Source: Bacteroidota bacterium
GTDB taxonomy: Bacteria > Bacteroidota > Bacteroidia > UKL13-3
NCBI GenBank assembly: GCA_004293295.1
Contig: RDYC01000242.1
Coordinates: forward strand, 1-9,998
DNA: 9,998 bases
Direction of reading: 5' to 3'
Position numbers and translations under genes: made by a program. Under the pieces are notes generated by a model. That model searched no databases. It was not told the origin of the DNA and worked only from the letters and a program-made list of their open reading frames with translations. Positions 1 through 7,254 of this stretch are shown piece after piece; the first letter of the stretch is position 1, and every line of letters begins with the position of its first letter.

Positions 1-11
1 CGTAACTTTAT

Positions 12-41
12 TTTGTAGTGTGATGCAATAAAATAAATTTG
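12..41 (+). promoter_or_regulatory. Putative promoter of sprE-PBP operon
   Basis: A TTTG at 12-15 and TAAATTTG at 34-41, separated by 18 nt, match the Bacteroidota primary-sigma pattern (TTG/TTTG near -33, TAnnTTTG near -7). Transcription would start at about 45-48, giving a leader of roughly 35 nt before the TTG start at 83. No Shine-Dalgarno-like sequence precedes the start, which is usual for the phylum. The match is by eye; the start site is inferred. Confidence 0.5.
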
Positions 42-82
42 CGTTTTCAAAGTTAAGTATTCTAACCAGCAATATAACTAGT

Positions 83-2815
83 TTGCAGAATAAGCCTATA
101 CATCCCGTTTATTACACATGGTTTACCCTAACCGTTTTAGTGGTATTGGCAGCCTGTAATCCTACCAAAGATAAGTGGCTTAATCGCAAATGGCACACAT
201 TAACAGGTCATTACAATGTTTATTTTAACGCCCAGGAAAAGTTTAACGATGCGGTAAGAGCCTTTGAAAAAGGCAGCCAAAATGATTTTAACAAGATACT
301 ACCGGTATTTATTTTGCCTGACGAGGCAGCCTCGAAAGGTATGGGGGGGGCCATGGATGAGGTGATTAAAAAAACATCTGTGGCTATTCAATCTCATTTT
401 GTTGGGTCCTACACTGATGATAGTTATTTGTTAATGGGTAAAGCCCAGTTTTATAAAGGAGATTATTTTGCAGCCTTAGAAACCTTTCAATACATCAATT
501 CAAAATTTAAGGATGGAGATTTAAACCGGGAAGCAACAGCTTGGATAGGGTTGTGTTATGAAGGATTAAAAAAAACGGGAGAGGCAGAGGCGGTTATGGG
601 GTTGTTGATTAATGAAATTGACCCGATAAAACTGTTGGGGAAGAAAAAAGTATCAGACAAAGTACAAAATAAGGCGGCCAAAATAACCCGGCAACAAAAA
701 GTATTTATATACGCCACTGCTGCGCATATTTTAATCAAACAAGAAAAATACAACTTGGCAGCAACACGCTTAAAGGTGGCATTAGAAAGTACAAAGGTTA
801 AAGAAGATAAAATTCGCTATAACTATATTTTAGGCCAACTAGATTTAATAAACGACAGCATACCCAATGCCAAACAGCATTTCACCAAGGTAATTCGCTT
901 GTTGGCGCCATATGATTTTGAGTTTAACGCAAACTTAAATCTTACCAAAACTTACGACCCAACTAACAAAAGGGAGGTGAAACAGGTTAAACGTAACCTT
1001 AAGCGCATGTTGAGGGATGATAAAAACGAAGGGCTGTATGACCAGGTTTATTATGAACTCGCACGCATTGAACAAAAGGACAACGATTTGGTAAATGCAA
1101 TAAAACACTACAAGTTATCTGTTGCAAATAGTTCAAAAAATCAAAGCCAAAAAGCCTTAAGTTATTTGGCATTGGGAAACATTTACTTGGCCGAGCCTAA
1201 TTATAAACTTGGGCAAGCCTATTATGACAGTGCCGCAGGTGTGATTCCTAAAGAGAACAAAAATTATGAATTGGTACAAAATAAGAAAACGGTACTTAGT
1301 GAGTTGATAGAAAATATCTTGGTTATTGAGCGTGAAGATAGCCTGCAACAACTAAGTAAGCTAAGTAAAGCAGCATTGGAAAAGAAGGTAGATGGCTGGA
1401 TATTGGCTCAAAAACTGAAAAAAGAACAGGACGCTAAGAATGAACTTGAACGTAAGGAAATTGAAAAACAAGCAGAGTTAAATAAACCAATTGGAGGTGG
1501 AGGCATTGCTGCACTTCCTAGTTTAGGTGGCGACCAAGGCCAATGGTATTTTTACAATGCAACGGTAATAAATACAGGTAAACAGGAGTTTTTTAGTGTA
1601 CGCAAGTGGGGAAGAAGGGAAAACGAAGATTTTTGGCGCATTGCAGCCAAGGAAAAGCCTAAAACACAGGACACGGAGCCTACCTCAAATGCCGGCAAAG
1701 ACTCTACAGCACAGACACAAGACAACACAAAAGCAGCAAACGAAACCACTTCAAAACCTGATATTAATGCAGAGAGAGCAGAGTGGGTTAAAGATATTCC
1801 TTACACGAGTGAAGAAAAAAAGAAATCAACCGATAAAATTATTGAAGCCTATTACAATTTGGGATTAATTTACAGCGAAAAACTAAAAGATGATAAAGAA
1901 GCGATAACTAATTACAACAGTTTGTTAAATCGTTTTCCCGGAAATAAGTATGAAGCAGAAGTGTTGTATTACTTATACAAATTGTATAACAACACCAAGC
2001 AAACCTCAAAAGCTGAACAAGTAAAAGAGGAATTAATTAAAAAATACCCGGAAAGTAATTATGCATTAATTTTACAAAGTAAAACAGCACCCAATAAAGT
2101 GGCTGAAGCCAACAAGGAAATCACTAAGGCCTACGAGCAATTGTATGAGTTTTACCTGAAGGGCGAATATGACAGGGCTAAACAAGGAAAACGCGAAGCA
2201 GATAAAAAGTATAGCGGAAATGTTATGCAGGCCAAGTTTGATTTTTTATATGCATTATGTGTAGCAAAAACAGATTCATTGGGTGCGTTTAAATTTGAAT
2301 TAGAAGAGATTGTTAAAGCTTATCCCAAAACAGAGGTTGCCGAAAAAGCCCAAGCTATACTAGATAGAATGGCTTATCGGGAAAAAAATGGCAATGCCGT
2401 TGAAAAAGAACCCCAAGCAGAAGAGTTTACCTTGGCAGCAGAGGTTCCTTATTACTACGTGTTTGCATTAAAGGCTGAGAAGTTTGATATGAATGATTTG
2501 CTCCAAAAAATTGTGACTTACAACGATGAGTTTCATCAATTTGATGCACTTCGGGCCAATACGCTACTATCAGCTGATGGCTATCAATTGGTTTACGTGA
2601 GGGAATTTGCTAAACTAAACAAAGCACTGGAGTACTTGAATGGCTTAAACCTGTCTAACTTTTATAAAACAGCACTACCGCCTAATACTTCCTTTATTCA
2701 TTTCGCGGTTTCAACAGATTATTTTAAAAAAATGTTGAAGGACAGAAAAATTGAAGCATATAATACTTATTTTAGCCAACAGTTACCTTCACTTATAAAA
2801 CAACAAAAGCAGTGA
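83..2815 (+). CDS. sprE: T9SS periplasmic TPR lipoprotein SprE/PorW
   Basis: SprE (PorW in Porphyromonas) is a lipoprotein needed for type IX secretion and, in gliding species, motility. It is thought to connect the PorK/PorN ring to the Sov (SprA) translocon. The 910-aa product starts with a lipoprotein signal peptide ending in lipobox L22-A-A-C25. The family signature WHTLTGHYNVYFNA lies at 37-50. TPR-like helix pairs follow at about 112-175, 207-274, 318-385 and 586-655. A charged coiled-coil stretch covers about 420-467. The block WYFYN...GKQEF...WGRRENEDFWR at 488-519 is another family hallmark. A Thr/Asn/Gln/Lys linker follows (about 524-565). The C-terminal module at about 785-897 is typical of SprE. 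The TTG start is chosen because the frame has no ATG between the stop at 29-31 and codon 87, and only this start keeps the signal peptide. The stop overlaps the PBP start. Codons 87-90 contain a G8 run. Confidence 0.93.
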   Translation: MQNKPIHPVYYTWFTLTVLVVLAACNPTKDKWLNRKWHTLTGHYNVYFNAQEKFNDAVRAFEKGSQNDFNKILPVFILPDEAASKGMGGAMDEVIKKTSVAIQSHFVGSYTDDSYLLMGKAQFYKGDYFAALETFQYINSKFKDGDLNREATAWIGLCYEGLKKTGEAEAVMGLLINEIDPIKLLGKKKVSDKVQNKAAKITRQQKVFIYATAAHILIKQEKYNLAATRLKVALESTKVKEDKIRYNYILGQLDLINDSIPNAKQHFTKVIRLLAPYDFEFNANLNLTKTYDPTNKREVKQVKRNLKRMLRDDKNEGLYDQVYYELARIEQKDNDLVNAIKHYKLSVANSSKNQSQKALSYLALGNIYLAEPNYKLGQAYYDSAAGVIPKENKNYELVQNKKTVLSELIENILVIEREDSLQQLSKLSKAALEKKVDGWILAQKLKKEQDAKNELERKEIEKQAELNKPIGGGGIAALPSLGGDQGQWYFYNATVINTGKQEFFSVRKWGRRENEDFWRIAAKEKPKTQDTEPTSNAGKDSTAQTQDNTKAANETTSKPDINAERAEWVKDIPYTSEEKKKSTDKIIEAYYNLGLIYSEKLKDDKEAITNYNSLLNRFPGNKYEAEVLYYLYKLYNNTKQTSKAEQVKEELIKKYPESNYALILQSKTAPNKVAEANKEITKAYEQLYEFYLKGEYDRAKQGKREADKKYSGNVMQAKFDFLYALCVAKTDSLGAFKFELEEIVKAYPKTEVAEKAQAILDRMAYREKNGNAVEKEPQAEEFTLAAEVPYYYVFALKAEKFDMNDLLQKIVTYNDEFHQFDALRANTLLSADGYQLVYVREFAKLNKALEYLNGLNLSNFYKTALPPNTSFIHFAVSTDYFKKMLKDRKIEAYNTYFSQQLPSLIKQQKQ
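343..350 (+). repeat. G8 homopolymer inside sprE
   Basis: Eight consecutive G in an AT-rich coding region, forming the end of Met87, all of Gly88 and Gly89, and the first base of Ala90. It is the longest G or C run I see in the window. Loss of one G brings TGA at 363-365 into frame, and gain of one brings TGA at 358-360 into frame. Either slip would truncate SprE to about 90 residues. Whether the tract varies cannot be told from one sequence. Confidence 0.9.
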
Positions 2816-5016
2816 GTTTTGCCCAATACTTTGTAAACAATCCTTACACCAAAATAGTAAAATGGATATGGATTGCATTGTTTTCCGGTTTAACAGGTTT
2901 TGTACTATTGGTTTTTATGGTGAGTTGGGGTTGGTTTGGCGAATTGCCCCCGCTGGAAGAACTGGAAAATCCTAAAACCTATTTGGCGTCCGAAGTATAT
3001 GCTGAAGATGGCGTGGTGCTTGGAAAATATTACCTGCAAAATCGCTCTAATATTGCTTACCACGACATTAGCCCAAACTTAATCAATGCATTAATTGCAA
3101 CAGAGGATGTGCGCTTCTACAATCATTCAGGCATTGATTTTAGAAGATTTACCAGTGCAGTATTGTTTTTAGGAACAAGGGGAGGGGCAAGTACCATAAC
3201 CCAGCAATTGGCAAAAAATCTTTTCCCTAGAAAAAGATTTAATAATGTATTGGATAAAGCAACAACCAAACTTAGGGAATGGATTACCGCTGTAAGGATT
3301 GAGGAGCGTTATACCAAAGAAGAAATCATCACCATGTATTTTAATACCGTAGAGTTTGGAGGAAACTCTTTCGGCATAAGCAGTGCTGCTAAAACTTTTT
3401 TCGGTAAATCAGCAAAAGACCTTAATGAAGTAGAGGCTGCCATGTTGGTGGGCATGTTAAAAGCCCCAACCAAATATAGTCCGGTGCGGAATCCGGCCAA
3501 TGCCTTGGGGCGCAGAAACACGGTGCTTAACCAAATGCGTAAATATGATTTTATCACCAACGAATCATATGATACCTTGAGTAAAAAACCAATCGAGTTG
3601 CGATACAGCGAAGAAAATCATAACGAGGGATTGGCACCATACTTTAGAGAACATTTGCGTGTAGAACTATTGACTTGGTGTGAAGAAAACGGGTATAACC
3701 TCTACAAAGATGGGCTTAAAATTTACACCACTATTAATAGTAAATTACAAGGGTTAGCCGAGGAAAGCGTTAAATCCCATACCCAGTTTATGCAAGCCAA
3801 GTTTTATGAACACTGGAAAGGGCGCGACCCTTGGGGACAGTTTAATGAATTGATTACTGCAGGAATGAAACGAAGCGACCGTTATCGTTTAATGAAACAA
3901 ACTGGCGCAACGGACGCAGAAATTCAAAAAGCCTTTAACACCAAAGTAAAAATGAAGGTGTTTAGTTACACCAGAGGTGAAGTGGACACATTTATGAGCC
4001 CAATGGATTCCATTAAATATTATAAGTATTTTCTTCAAGCAGGGCTAATGAGTATGGATCCTACAACAGGGCACATAAAAGCATGGGTTGGAGGCATTAA
4101 CCATAAATATTTTCAATACGACCATGTAAACATCAAAGCAAAACGCCAGGTTGGGTCAACGTTTAAGCCAATAGTTTACACACTGGCCATTGATAACGGA
4201 TTTAGCCCATGTTATAAAGTACCTAATCAACGCGTGGTGTTTGAAGATTACGAAAACTACTCACCCGATAATGCAGATGATAAATACAACGACCCTGAAA
4301 TGACGTTGTTTAAGGGATTGCAATTGTCTATCAATAATATTGTGATGCAGGTGATGAAGAAACTAGGTCCGAGTGCACCAAATAGCGTGATTGAATTGGC
4401 CCGAAAAATGGGTATTCAAAGCGATTTGCCGCCTTATCCATCTATTGCGTTGGGTGTTGCTGATATTAGTGTGTATGAAATGGTTGGGGCCTTTAGCACA
4501 TACGCCAATAAAGGAGTTTGGACCGAGCCTGTTTACCTCACGCGCATTGAAGACAAAAACGGCAACGTAATCCGTGAAATTGTTCCTAAAAAGGTAGAAG
4601 CCATGAGTGAGCAAACGGCCTATATTATGGAGAAAATGTTGGAACGTGTTACCGCTTATGGAACAGCTGCCAAAGTAAGGTATCTATATCAAGTTCCGGG
4701 AGCTGTTGGCGGTAAAACAGGTACTACCCAAAACTATAGCGATGGTTGGTTTATTGGCATTACACCTTACTTGGCAACCGGCATTTGGACGGGGTTTGAA
4801 GACCGTGCCATCCATTTTAGGAGCATGAGTTTGGGAAGCGGCAGTGCCATGGCTATGCCCATATTCGGTACATTTATGAAAAAGGCATTGAGTGATACAA
4901 CCACTGTTCGGGTTGAACCATTCTTTAAAAGCCCTTCACAACCTTTAAGTGTAGAAATTAACTGCGATAATTACCAGATTAACGACCCTAAAAAACTGGA
5001 ATTGATTGAGGAGTAA
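2812..5016 (+). CDS. Class A penicillin-binding protein (PBP1A-like)
   Basis: A bifunctional peptidoglycan synthase that polymerises lipid II into glycan strands and cross-links the stem peptides, anchored in the inner membrane with its catalytic domains in the periplasm. The 734-aa product has a short cytoplasmic N-terminus and one membrane segment (about 16-39). The GT51 domain (about 60-235) shows ATEDVRFYNHSGID with catalytic Glu98, GGASTITQQLAKN at 124-136, the KLRE motif with Glu156, and the EIITMYFNTVEFGG motif at 171-184. The transpeptidase domain carries S449-T-F-K452 (nucleophile Ser449), S506-I-N508 and K635-T-G637. Between them, about 315-400, is an insertion rich in charged and aromatic residues that I associate with Bacteroidota PBP1 proteins. 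All catalytic residues are present and there is no extra C-terminal domain. The GTG start overlaps the sprE stop (GTGA), suggesting translational coupling. It could be named mrcA/pbp1A, but paralogues are common. Confidence 0.94.
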   Translation: MSFAQYFVNNPYTKIVKWIWIALFSGLTGFVLLVFMVSWGWFGELPPLEELENPKTYLASEVYAEDGVVLGKYYLQNRSNIAYHDISPNLINALIATEDVRFYNHSGIDFRRFTSAVLFLGTRGGASTITQQLAKNLFPRKRFNNVLDKATTKLREWITAVRIEERYTKEEIITMYFNTVEFGGNSFGISSAAKTFFGKSAKDLNEVEAAMLVGMLKAPTKYSPVRNPANALGRRNTVLNQMRKYDFITNESYDTLSKKPIELRYSEENHNEGLAPYFREHLRVELLTWCEENGYNLYKDGLKIYTTINSKLQGLAEESVKSHTQFMQAKFYEHWKGRDPWGQFNELITAGMKRSDRYRLMKQTGATDAEIQKAFNTKVKMKVFSYTRGEVDTFMSPMDSIKYYKYFLQAGLMSMDPTTGHIKAWVGGINHKYFQYDHVNIKAKRQVGSTFKPIVYTLAIDNGFSPCYKVPNQRVVFEDYENYSPDNADDKYNDPEMTLFKGLQLSINNIVMQVMKKLGPSAPNSVIELARKMGIQSDLPPYPSIALGVADISVYEMVGAFSTYANKGVWTEPVYLTRIEDKNGNVIREIVPKKVEAMSEQTAYIMEKMLERVTAYGTAAKVRYLYQVPGAVGGKTGTTQNYSDGWFIGITPYLATGIWTGFEDRAIHFRSMSLGSGSAMAMPIFGTFMKKALSDTTTVRVEPFFKSPSQPLSVEINCDNYQINDPKKLELIEE

Positions 5017-5023
5017 AAGCGCA

Positions 5024-6409
5024 TTATTCAACCATAAAACGTTTAGTAGTGTTTTGGTTGCCGTTTTGCAAGGTAATAAAGTACAAGCCTTGGTTAAATG
5101 TTTGCAGGTTAATGGGTGTTTCGTTTTGTGCAGTTCCAGATGTGATTTTTTGGCCCAAGGTATTGGTGATGGTGTAGGTATATTCCACTTCATCAGGCAA
5201 TCCTAAAATGCTTATGCTGGTGTTGGCAGGGTTGGGGTAAAGTACCACTTTGGCTGCATTAAAAAGTTCATCGGGTGTGGGTATTACATTGCCCAAGGTA
5301 TCGGTTTTAAAAATATAAAGGTCTAAATTACCTTCTGTGGGGCTGGTGTAAGTAAGCACATGCCCGCAACCAAAAATTCCCCCGTCCTTAGCCACGTTTA
5401 TTCTTTTAATGGTAGTGTTATCATCAAAAATTTTGAGTACTGTTTTGTACCCATTGCTATCAATTTTTACCATTGCACCTATACCCGCTAAAAAGTAGTC
5501 GAAATTGTTATTGGCAGTAAGGCAATTAAAAGAAGCAAGTATGGTATCCTCGGGTTGTTCTGTTTCAACCAAATAAGTTCTTAACGTATCGCCCATGTTG
5601 TTCGTTCGCAATAAAAAAGGTCTTGAGTTTTTTTCAATTAAAAAGGTGTAGGTATCATCGGCATGTTGCACGGCATCTACAAAGTCAATTTGGCCTAGCC
5701 AAGGAAACAATTGTTTTTTAGCCAGCAGGTTGCCAAGTGTATCAAAAACAAAAAAATCACATGTGTAAATTCTCCTATACCCTTCAACAATGGCATTTAC
5801 TTGCTTGTTTTTGGTTACATATAAGCGTTGTATCATTTGGTCAAAAGTATCGCAAAATTGCTGGTGGCTAATAATATTTCCTTGCAAATCTAGCACATTA
5901 AAAGTTGGGCAATTGTTGCTTCGTCCCCTTTCGGGTAGGCTTTGCCCACCTGCATACATTTTTTGTTGAAACAACGCACCACATTTATAACTGGTACTCA
6001 CATTAAATATGCTGCGGCTGCTGTACATGGTATCTTGCAAAACCACCCCATTGTTGCTAAGCCTGCTAAACAACCTGCTTCCCGGGAATGATCCTCCTCC
6101 TAAAAAGTAGTATTGGTTGTTAAACTGCGTACCCCAAAACATATCATCATACTCAAGGCTAATGCCATAGTTGCACAACCATTTGGTATTGCCATTGGGT
6201 TTTAACTTAATAGCTAACAGAGACCGTTGTGCATCAATAGCGGTTGTAGCGGTTATAATAAAATGGCCTTGTTGGTCTTCAAAAATAAACCAAGGGTCTT
6301 CTGTGTCAAGGCTAAACTTAATGGTTTTTTCAAAACCAAATTGGGCCTGCACGTAGCAAGCCCAATGGGTACAAAAAGTGAAAATTAAAAGCTTAATTAA
6401 TCTGTACAT
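5024..6409 (-). CDS. Secreted protein with T9SS type A sorting domain
   Basis: Function unknown; probably a cell-surface or secreted client of the type IX system. The 461-aa product has a Sec signal peptide (Lys6, hydrophobic core 7-19, likely cleavage after VQA at 20-22). The body (about 24-382) is beta-rich and contains about seven copies of a short hydrophobic strand followed by a D/N-x-x-G-N/D turn, with glycines at 73, 121, 177, 226, 273, 320 and 373. This resembles the blade turns of beta-propellers common in Bacteroidota surface proteins. The C-terminal domain (about 385-461) has the type A sorting hallmarks: VVLYPNPANTSISI near 388, ITNTLGQKI at 414-422, GLYFITLQNG at 441-450, and a final KRFMVE. 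No catalytic motif is recognised. Stop codons of this gene and the upstream PBP gene are 7 bp apart and face each other. The ATG start at 6409 is fixed by the signal peptide. Confidence 0.88.
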   Translation of the reverse strand: MYRLIKLLIFTFCTHWACYVQAQFGFEKTIKFSLDTEDPWFIFEDQQGHFIITATTAIDAQRSLLAIKLKPNGNTKWLCNYGISLEYDDMFWGTQFNNQYYFLGGGSFPGSRLFSRLSNNGVVLQDTMYSSRSIFNVSTSYKCGALFQQKMYAGGQSLPERGRSNNCPTFNVLDLQGNIISHQQFCDTFDQMIQRLYVTKNKQVNAIVEGYRRIYTCDFFVFDTLGNLLAKKQLFPWLGQIDFVDAVQHADDTYTFLIEKNSRPFLLRTNNMGDTLRTYLVETEQPEDTILASFNCLTANNNFDYFLAGIGAMVKIDSNGYKTVLKIFDDNTTIKRINVAKDGGIFGCGHVLTYTSPTEGNLDLYIFKTDTLGNVIPTPDELFNAAKVVLYPNPANTSISILGLPDEVEYTYTITNTLGQKITSGTAQNETPINLQTFNQGLYFITLQNGNQNTTKRFMVE

Positions 6410-6610
6410 GGAATGTTTTTAGCAATTGGTTGTTTGTAGCTAGGAATTCAACAAAATAATCATGTAAAGGCTGATTTTTGACTAAGGTTATCTTAGGTTT
6501 TGATATTTAATTCATTTGATAAACACTTTTGATAACGCAAAAATAATACAGATTATTGTTTGATTTTTAAACGGCTCAATGAATAACGTTCAACATCAAT
6601 CAAACATACT
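6410..6610. promoter_or_regulatory. Divergent intergenic region with candidate -7 elements
   Basis: This 201-bp AT-rich spacer must hold promoters for both the T9SS-client gene (leftward) and the DUF1653 gene (rightward). On the minus strand an exact TAnnTTTG (TATTTTTG) lies at 6545-6538, implying a leader of about 120 nt, but I find no matching TTG at the right distance upstream. On the plus strand the best candidate is TTTG at 6528-6531 with TATTGTTTG at 6554-6562, one base longer than consensus and with a 22-nt spacer. No small ORF, tRNA or strong hairpin was seen. Confidence 0.3.
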
Positions 6611-6835
6611 ATGCAACCAAGAAGCATTTACCGCCACTACAAAGGCAAACAATACGAAGTAATAGGCATTGCGCACCACAGCGAAACGCTTGAGGAATTA
6701 GTAGTTTATAAAGCCTTGTATGAAAGCCCTGATTACGGCTATGGTGCAATTTGGGTGAGGCCACGCGCCATGTTTGAAGAAGAGGTGATTATTGATGGTG
6801 TAAAGCAAAAAAGATTTCAATTGGAATTAACCTAA
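6611..6835 (+). CDS. DUF1653 domain protein
   Basis: A 74-aa protein that is essentially a single DUF1653 domain, widespread in bacteria and without established function. Characteristic blocks are the N-terminal IYRHYKGKQYEVIGIAHHSE (6-25), then LEELVVYKALYE (27-38), and the AIWVRPRAMFEEEV stretch (46-59). The only difference from the short family consensus I recall is a few extra residues (SPDYGYG) before the WVRP block. There is no signal peptide or membrane segment, so it is probably cytoplasmic. It is transcribed divergently from the T9SS client and converges on the globin gene with 3 bp between the stop codons. The ATG start is the one that preserves the domain's beginning. Confidence 0.88.
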   Translation: MQPRSIYRHYKGKQYEVIGIAHHSETLEELVVYKALYESPDYGYGAIWVRPRAMFEEEVIIDGVKQKRFQLELT

Positions 6836-6858
6836 CCATCATTTCATAGATTCCAATT
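6819..6858. repeat. 9-bp inverted repeat bracketing two convergent stops
   Basis: AATTGGAAT at 6819-6827 is perfectly complementary to ATTCCAATT at 6850-6858, with a 22-nt loop that contains the stops of the DUF1653 gene (6833-6835) and the globin gene (6839-6841). On the minus strand the stem is followed within a few bases by a T6 run (complement of 6807-6812). It could act as a weak terminator for the globin transcript. The stem is AT-rich and the loop is long, so function is uncertain. Confidence 0.35.
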
Positions 6859-7207
6859 TGTGCGAAAAAATTAATCCAATGTTGTTGGCCCTTTCTTTCG
6901 CCAATGTAGCTACTTCACCCTCAAACAAGCTGTCAACCGTTTCTCCAAATAAAGTCACCCATTGGTTAAAGTGGGTTGAGTCAATGCCTAGCCCAATATG
7001 TTTGTCGAATGGACTGCCGTTATAGTTTTGTGTTTGTAAAAGTAACGTTCCCCAAAATCGGTACATTTTTTCCAAGTGTATGGGCCATTTATCATCAGCA
7101 ATCCGTTGGGCAAAAACTGGGGCTAATAACGCATCCTGTCTTATGGCTGTATAAAATGTATCCACCAATAATTTTACATCATCAGTATTGCTAATATCAT
7201 GTTTCAT
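6839..7207 (-). CDS. Group III truncated haemoglobin
   Basis: A 122-aa single-domain haem protein of the truncated globin class III (the Ctb type of Campylobacter). Members bind oxygen and nitric oxide and are linked to NO or oxygen handling; the role in this organism is unknown. By alignment from memory with Ctb, expected ligand-site residues are present: Tyr19 at B10 (DTFYTAIRQD), His44 at E7 (WPIHLEKM), proximal His70 at F8 (FDKHIGL) and Trp83 at G8 (FNQWVTLF). The FWGTLLLQTQNYNGSPF block (51-67) and AKERANNIGLIF (103-114) are also family-typical. No signal peptide, so cytoplasmic. It lies 47 bp after the glycosyltransferase gene on the same strand, and a promoter-like element sits in that gap. 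The sequence GAAGAAGG abuts the ATG with no spacing, too close to be a normal ribosome binding site. Confidence 0.93.
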   Translation of the reverse strand: MKHDISNTDDVKLLVDTFYTAIRQDALLAPVFAQRIADDKWPIHLEKMYRFWGTLLLQTQNYNGSPFDKHIGLGIDSTHFNQWVTLFGETVDSLFEGEVATLAKERANNIGLIFSHKLESMK

Positions 7208-7214
7208 CCTTCTT

Positions 7215-7245
7215 CAAACTTAGCATTAAGCCTAAGCTAGAACAA
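7215..7245 (-). promoter_or_regulatory. Putative globin promoter
   Basis: Read on the minus strand, TTG at 7245-7243 and TAAGTTTG at 7222-7215 are separated by 20 nt and fit the Bacteroidota promoter pattern. The -7 element ends only 7 nt before the globin ATG, so the predicted leader is about 2-4 nt. The whole element lies in the gap between the glycosyltransferase stop and the globin start, which suggests the globin can be expressed separately from its upstream neighbours. Confidence 0.4.
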
Positions 7246-7254
7246 TGATATGCA

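Noticed and set aside
1596..1868. 90-codon plus-strand ORF inside sprE
   Set aside because: It lies in another frame over the low-complexity linker, is rich in Lys/Gln/Thr with no recognisable domain, and the SprE frame there carries the conserved family block.
5006..5206. 66-codon plus-strand ORF over the PBP/T9SS-client junction
   Set aside because: It is antisense to the T9SS sorting domain, whose motifs are clear on the minus strand.
7219..7236. Hairpin CTTAG/CTAAG between the glycosyltransferase and globin genes, possible terminator
   Set aside because: Only five perfect base pairs with an 8-nt loop and no T run, and it overlaps the better-supported globin promoter element.
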